From: Lachnospiraceae bacterium
GTDB lineage: Bacteria; Bacillota; Clostridia; Lachnospirales; Lachnospiraceae
Length of the DNA stretch: 56,360 nucleotides
Direction of reading: 5' to 3'
Assembly (NCBI GenBank): GCA_014804445.1
Contig: JAAUZU010000026.1
Span: 78,540-134,899, forward strand
Shown: piece by piece, positions 53,084-56,360 of the stretch
Layout: each line of letters opens with the position of its first letter
How positions within the stretch are numbered: position 1 is the stretch's first letter
Notes under the pieces: generated by a model
Seen by the model: the letters and a program-made list of their open reading frames with translations, nothing else
Told to the model about the DNA's origin: nothing
Database searches by the model: none
Translations under genes and position numbers: made by a program

Positions 53084-53794
53084 TTAATCACCCTCACACT
53101 TTAAAAGCTCTTTTAATATCACATCACTCATAATTTTTACAGCGTTTTCAGGATAGGATGCATCATTATACGGTATCATATAAACTTCTTTTTCATCCAG
53201 AAAAAATCGAAGAATATACTTATCTGCAACTTTATCAATTTTATCGTATACCCATATACTTTTTCGAATAAACCTATCTATGACTTTGCTTCTTGGCATA
53301 GACCATATTGAATTTGAATGCTCAATTACTAAAGTATCATATTCTGCCGGAAAATTTGGTTTAAAAGTTTCGTTTTCTGCTACTTTAAAATAATATTGAT
53401 TACATTGCATAAACATGAATCCTTGCCCAACCAGTTGTTCACATGCTGCCTTTATCAAATTTCCATCATAATATTTCATATGAATACTGTTATTTTTTTT
53501 CAGAGTCATAGCAACTTTCCATGGTTCAATACCACACCATCTACTTCGGTATCCAAAATCCCAATCAATAAACATTTTTTCATTAAAAGCTATACAACCA
53601 TTTCCATGAAGCCTATAACTAATTCCTTCCGCTTCAAATTCCATTTTGCAGCAAGTTGACCTATAATGAAAAAAATCGTATTTTGTTTTTAAACTAGTAT
53701 TTTCGGATTTGTTAATGGTTCTTATTAAGTTATTACATACATCTTCTACATCCTGTATATATTTTTTTAATACAATCATTATGTCTTGTTCCAA
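53084..53794 (-). CDS. Probable immunity protein for the ParB-like Rhs toxin (DUF6896-like)
   Basis: 236 residues, the first gene after the Rhs toxin frame (29 bases). It contains ISYRLHGNGCIAFNEKMFID and WDFGYRSRWCGIEPWKVAMT, the pattern I recall for DUF6896 (HG-x-GC, then DFG and W-K), a family seen in polymorphic toxin loci. No signal or membrane segment. The start is a TTG with GAGGT 8 bases upstream; an ATG five codons later is the alternative. Pairing with the toxin rests on position. Confidence 0.7.
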   Translation of the reverse strand: MEQDIMIVLKKYIQDVEDVCNNLIRTINKSENTSLKTKYDFFHYRSTCCKMEFEAEGISYRLHGNGCIAFNEKMFIDWDFGYRSRWCGIEPWKVAMTLKKNNSIHMKYYDGNLIKAACEQLVGQGFMFMQCNQYYFKVAENETFKPNFPAEYDTLVIEHSNSIWSMPRSKVIDRFIRKSIWVYDKIDKVADKYILRFFLDEKEVYMIPYNDASYPENAVKIMSDVILKELLKCEGD

Positions 53795-53823
53795 AATTTA
53801 TTACCTCACACACTCCTTGTTAA

Positions 53824-55227
53824 TTATTCTATGGCATCTAATAACTCTTGCAATGGTCTATAATATATTCCATTTGGAAGAATTTTTCCCAATTGAGAAC
53901 CATGTACGTATTTGATAGGAACTCTATCATAACCTAGCTGCCTAAAAGCTTCTAACCTATGATGGCCATCCACTACTAATACCTGCCCATTATATACCCT
54001 TATTGCAATTGGTGGTACGGAATTAGGACCTTCCTGCGCAATTGTCTCTTTTAAAGCAGCAACATTTTCTGAATACGTATATGATTGTGTTTCTTGCAAT
54101 TTATTAATATCATAACTATTACCATTTATTTGATTCGATGGATTAGTTACACCGCCACCTTCACACCCCTCAGCCTCACTCAGTTCCACCGCAAGGTTTG
54201 CCCGCTCCTGCAGGCTGGTGGTGGAGGGCTTCGGTGCTGTCGCCTGCTGGAATGCGCTGGCAACCCCATAGAAGATTAGCCCGTTTGCGCCCCCCATAAG
54301 GGCATCCTGCGTTACCGTCACAGGGGTGATTCCCGTTCCCGAAAGAAGTCTTGCCGTTGAACCGCCATAGATACCTGCCGCGGAACCCGCCAGGAATACC
54401 TGCGTTGTCATGGACAGGCTCGTTCCTTCAAGCAAACCTGCCACTCCTCCTCCCGCAAGTCCGCCCACGCCGCCTGTTATGCCTCCTATGGCTGTACTCT
54501 GCAGCACCATCAGGCTGTTGTCCGTAAAGCTTCCCTGCGGGTCTGTGTGCGTCACTCCGTCCAGCAGGCCGTAAGAAGCTCCTCCTGCCATTCCTGCAAG
54601 CGCAGGGTTTCCTGTGCCTACAAGCACCCCGCCGCCTACAAAACCTGCCATCGCGCTGTTTCCGATATTGAGCGCGCCTGCCTGCCAGTCATAGTCCCCG
54701 CCCTGGTCTATCAGCCTGCCTGCTTCCGTTACCGTGCCTACTATAAATCCGCCGATTCCGCCTATAATGCCTCCTAACAGTGCCGGAACCAAATGCCCGC
54801 TCGGGTCCACATAATTCACCGGGTTCCCCACGCAGTACACATACCGGTTCAGAGTGAGCGGCTCCCTGATGTTTCCAAGGTAGGTGTCCTCCGTGAAGAA
54901 TGCACCTGTTGACACGTTGTAGTATCTCGCCCTTAAGTACAGGCTTCCCACATTCGGGTTGTAGGATTCCCCGTTGTATGCGTATATATTCTCGTACTGC
55001 GGCGCGCCGTAAGTGATTTCACCGAATGCGCCGTAGCGGTAGGATTGGCATATCTGCCCGTCACTGTTTGTGATGCCCGTGACGCTTTCCTTCGGGTCGT
55101 ACAGGTAGTAGCCCGTGCTGCCGTCGAAGCGGTCAAGGGAAAGGCGGTCCGTGCCGTACACATAGGCAGTGTCCATGGCGCCGTTGCAGTTCTGCTCCAC
55201 GAGCACCTCTGCATAGGTGCGGTTCAC
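53824..55227 (-). CDS. Rhs core fragment with ParB/sulfiredoxin-like C-terminal toxin
   Basis: 467 residues from a GTG. Homology to Rhs begins a little earlier (GLSERENYELIEYITD, from about 55262) without a start codon, so this is a 5'-truncated module. Residues 1-145 are the Rhs-associated core (YNPNVGSLYLRARYYNVSTG, RYVYCVGNPVNYVDPSGH). Residues 150-340 are Gly/Ala-rich and hydrophobic. The tip (390-467) has PPIAIRVYNGQVLVVDGHHR, LEAFRQLGYDRVPIKYV, the ParB/Srx nuclease-like signature of Tox-ParB. It lacks the long YD-repeat shell, so is probably a silent tip awaiting recombination with a full rhs gene. Confidence 0.85.
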   Translation of the reverse strand: MNRTYAEVLVEQNCNGAMDTAYVYGTDRLSLDRFDGSTGYYLYDPKESVTGITNSDGQICQSYRYGAFGEITYGAPQYENIYAYNGESYNPNVGSLYLRARYYNVSTGAFFTEDTYLGNIREPLTLNRYVYCVGNPVNYVDPSGHLVPALLGGIIGGIGGFIVGTVTEAGRLIDQGGDYDWQAGALNIGNSAMAGFVGGGVLVGTGNPALAGMAGGASYGLLDGVTHTDPQGSFTDNSLMVLQSTAIGGITGGVGGLAGGGVAGLLEGTSLSMTTQVFLAGSAAGIYGGSTARLLSGTGITPVTVTQDALMGGANGLIFYGVASAFQQATAPKPSTTSLQERANLAVELSEAEGCEGGGVTNPSNQINGNSYDINKLQETQSYTYSENVAALKETIAQEGPNSVPPIAIRVYNGQVLVVDGHHRLEAFRQLGYDRVPIKYVHGSQLGKILPNGIYYRPLQELLDAIE

Positions 55228-55274
55228 GTCGGTGATGTACTCGATAAGCTCGTAGTTTTCTCTTTCACTAAGAC

Positions 55275-56237
55275 CTATTCTCGCTCAAGCCACATATCAT
55301 TATCGCAGAATACCAATATTAATTTTTCATTTCCACCTTCAATAACTATTCTTTTATTTTCATCATCGTACACCAACTTGCATTCATCTCCGTCAAACAA
55401 TATAGTATTATTAAAAGAGTATACATCCATTCCATTACTTTCTCTAAAAAAATAAGTACCTAGCTCATCGTCAGCTCCTTCATATTCAACCGACAACTTG
55501 TCTGACCATCCATAAATATGCCGGACTTCTATGGGAATAAAAACTTGTTCCTGCACCTGCCATGCTTCTACTACCAATTTTTTTCCGCTCATCTCCGGCT
55601 TTATCCCTATCAGCACCAAATATTTGTTTTCCTGCTCTTCCAGTAGATAACACTCTGTATACTCCACTACGTCCACATACTGCAGGCATTGTACTGAAAC
55701 ATTGTCTCCTTCACTGTAACGGATAAAATAGGAATATTTTTGATATGGGCTGTTCAGTCCAACAAATAATCTCCCTTCACCTGCGCATTCCCATACTTCA
55801 ATATGTGCATTTTCCTGATTGTTTTCTATTTTTCTTACATTACCATATATTTCCGGCAATTCACCACTATATTTTGAATAGACCTTATCCGATTCATTCA
55901 GCAACGCTTGAAATAAAATCAGTTTCTGTTTGGAAGCTTCCATTGCCCGTTTCCTAAGCACTATTTCATTCTCTTCCGAATCATAGTTATTTTCTGCGAC
56001 TTGATTAATATACTCTTCATTCAGTGTTTTGACCTTCTGTAACATCATAAGCACTATTTCATTCTCTTCCAAATCATAGTTGTTTTCTGCAGCTTGATTA
56101 ATATGCTCTTCATTCAGCATTTTGACTTTCTGTGACATTAATTTCCGTTGTTCATCTGCTGAGTTTCTTCGCATTAACATAAGAAACAATATTCCAGCCA
56201 TTATTAACAATATAATTAACTTATACTTATTTTTCAT
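55275..56237 (-). CDS. Membrane-anchored protein with a 31-residue tandem duplication
   Basis: About 320 residues. One membrane span follows a short basic start (KNKYKLIILLIMAGILFLML). Then comes a 31-residue unit repeated twice (MLNEEHINQAAENNYDLEEN and TLNEEYINQVAENNYDSEEN), and a beta-rich outer domain ending LVFCDNDMWLERE. The start at 56237 has only a weak ribosome site; an in-frame TTG at 56306 is possible. The stop lies 12 bases before the Rhs homology begins, so it was probably the last gene of a preceding Rhs module. Confidence 0.7.
   Translation of the reverse strand: MKNKYKLIILLIMAGILFLMLMRRNSADEQRKLMSQKVKMLNEEHINQAAENNYDLEENEIVLMMLQKVKTLNEEYINQVAENNYDSEENEIVLRKRAMEASKQKLILFQALLNESDKVYSKYSGELPEIYGNVRKIENNQENAHIEVWECAGEGRLFVGLNSPYQKYSYFIRYSEGDNVSVQCLQYVDVVEYTECYLLEEQENKYLVLIGIKPEMSGKKLVVEAWQVQEQVFIPIEVRHIYGWSDKLSVEYEGADDELGTYFFRESNGMDVYSFNNTILFDGDECKLVYDDENKRIVIEGGNEKLILVFCDNDMWLERE
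55957..56142 (-). repeat. 93-bp coding tandem repeat
   Basis: Two copies of a 93-base unit (31 codons) lie head to tail, with about 10 differences. They encode the duplicated charged segment of the membrane-anchored protein. Confidence 0.85.
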
Positions 56238-56360
56238 AATCTCTTGTATGATGTTTACAGAAGCAAAAACACCATAACTTCCTTTCTTTTTAATATCGTG
56301 GTTCAATACAACTCAGATACTGTGGACTTTTGATTATTGACCTGTAGCTTGACTACTCAA

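Overview
This window looks like a chromosomal segment of a low-to-mid GC anaerobic Firmicute, most probably a member of the Lachnospiraceae (Clostridia). The evidence is two T-box leaders (tyrS and aspS), AGGAGG-type ribosome binding sites, a non-discriminating type AspRS with GatCAB, a split purine end-pathway (separate AICAR formyltransferase and PurO-type cyclohydrolase), and several small families typical of that group. This assignment is an inference from protein style; no 16S or marker search was possible. No tRNA, rRNA, transposase or CRISPR array was seen.

Layout. 0-9.4 kb: the end of a HAD phosphatase, T-box regulated tyrS, a membrane dipeptidase, an acetyltransferase, a uracil permease, and an SGNH/MBOAT pair that probably O-acetylates a surface polymer. 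9.4-14.6 kb: small accessory genes (a Cys-rich DUF6062-like protein, three GNAT acetyltransferases, an M29-type peptidase/ArsR-DUF2087 operon with a consensus promoter, TetR, an acidic anchored protein). 14.6-23.9 kb: one long minus-strand run, AICAR formyltransferase -> DHH phosphoesterase -> TIR/transmembrane/beta-propeller protein -> GlnRS -> DUF2225 -> MocR regulator. 24-30 kb: PurO-type IMP cyclohydrolase, a GGDEF-EAL protein, guaB and small membrane proteins. 31-38.8 kb: aspS-gatC-gatA-gatB under a T-box, with two secreted-protein genes between gatA and gatB. 38.8-41.4 kb: glycosyltransferase, peptidase-like protein and flippase-like operon. 41.6-44 kb: a BlaI/M56-peptidase regulatory pair next to a His/Cys-rich repeat lipoprotein.

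44-56.4 kb is a different world: AT-rich, all minus strand, made of lipoproteins, small immunity-like genes and at least six Rhs fragments, ending in an Rhs core fused to a ParB-like toxin tip with a candidate immunity gene downstream. It reads as an array of displaced Rhs tips and immunity genes. The intact main rhs gene is not in the window.

Scattered through the first 37 kb are ten long imperfect palindromes of two families. In each family the loop/core sequence is conserved while the stem arms change from copy to copy but stay self-complementary. They are not coding and match no element class I can name. These hairpins, the His-rich M56/BlaI system, the operon-embedded TIR protein and the Rhs array are the most interesting content.
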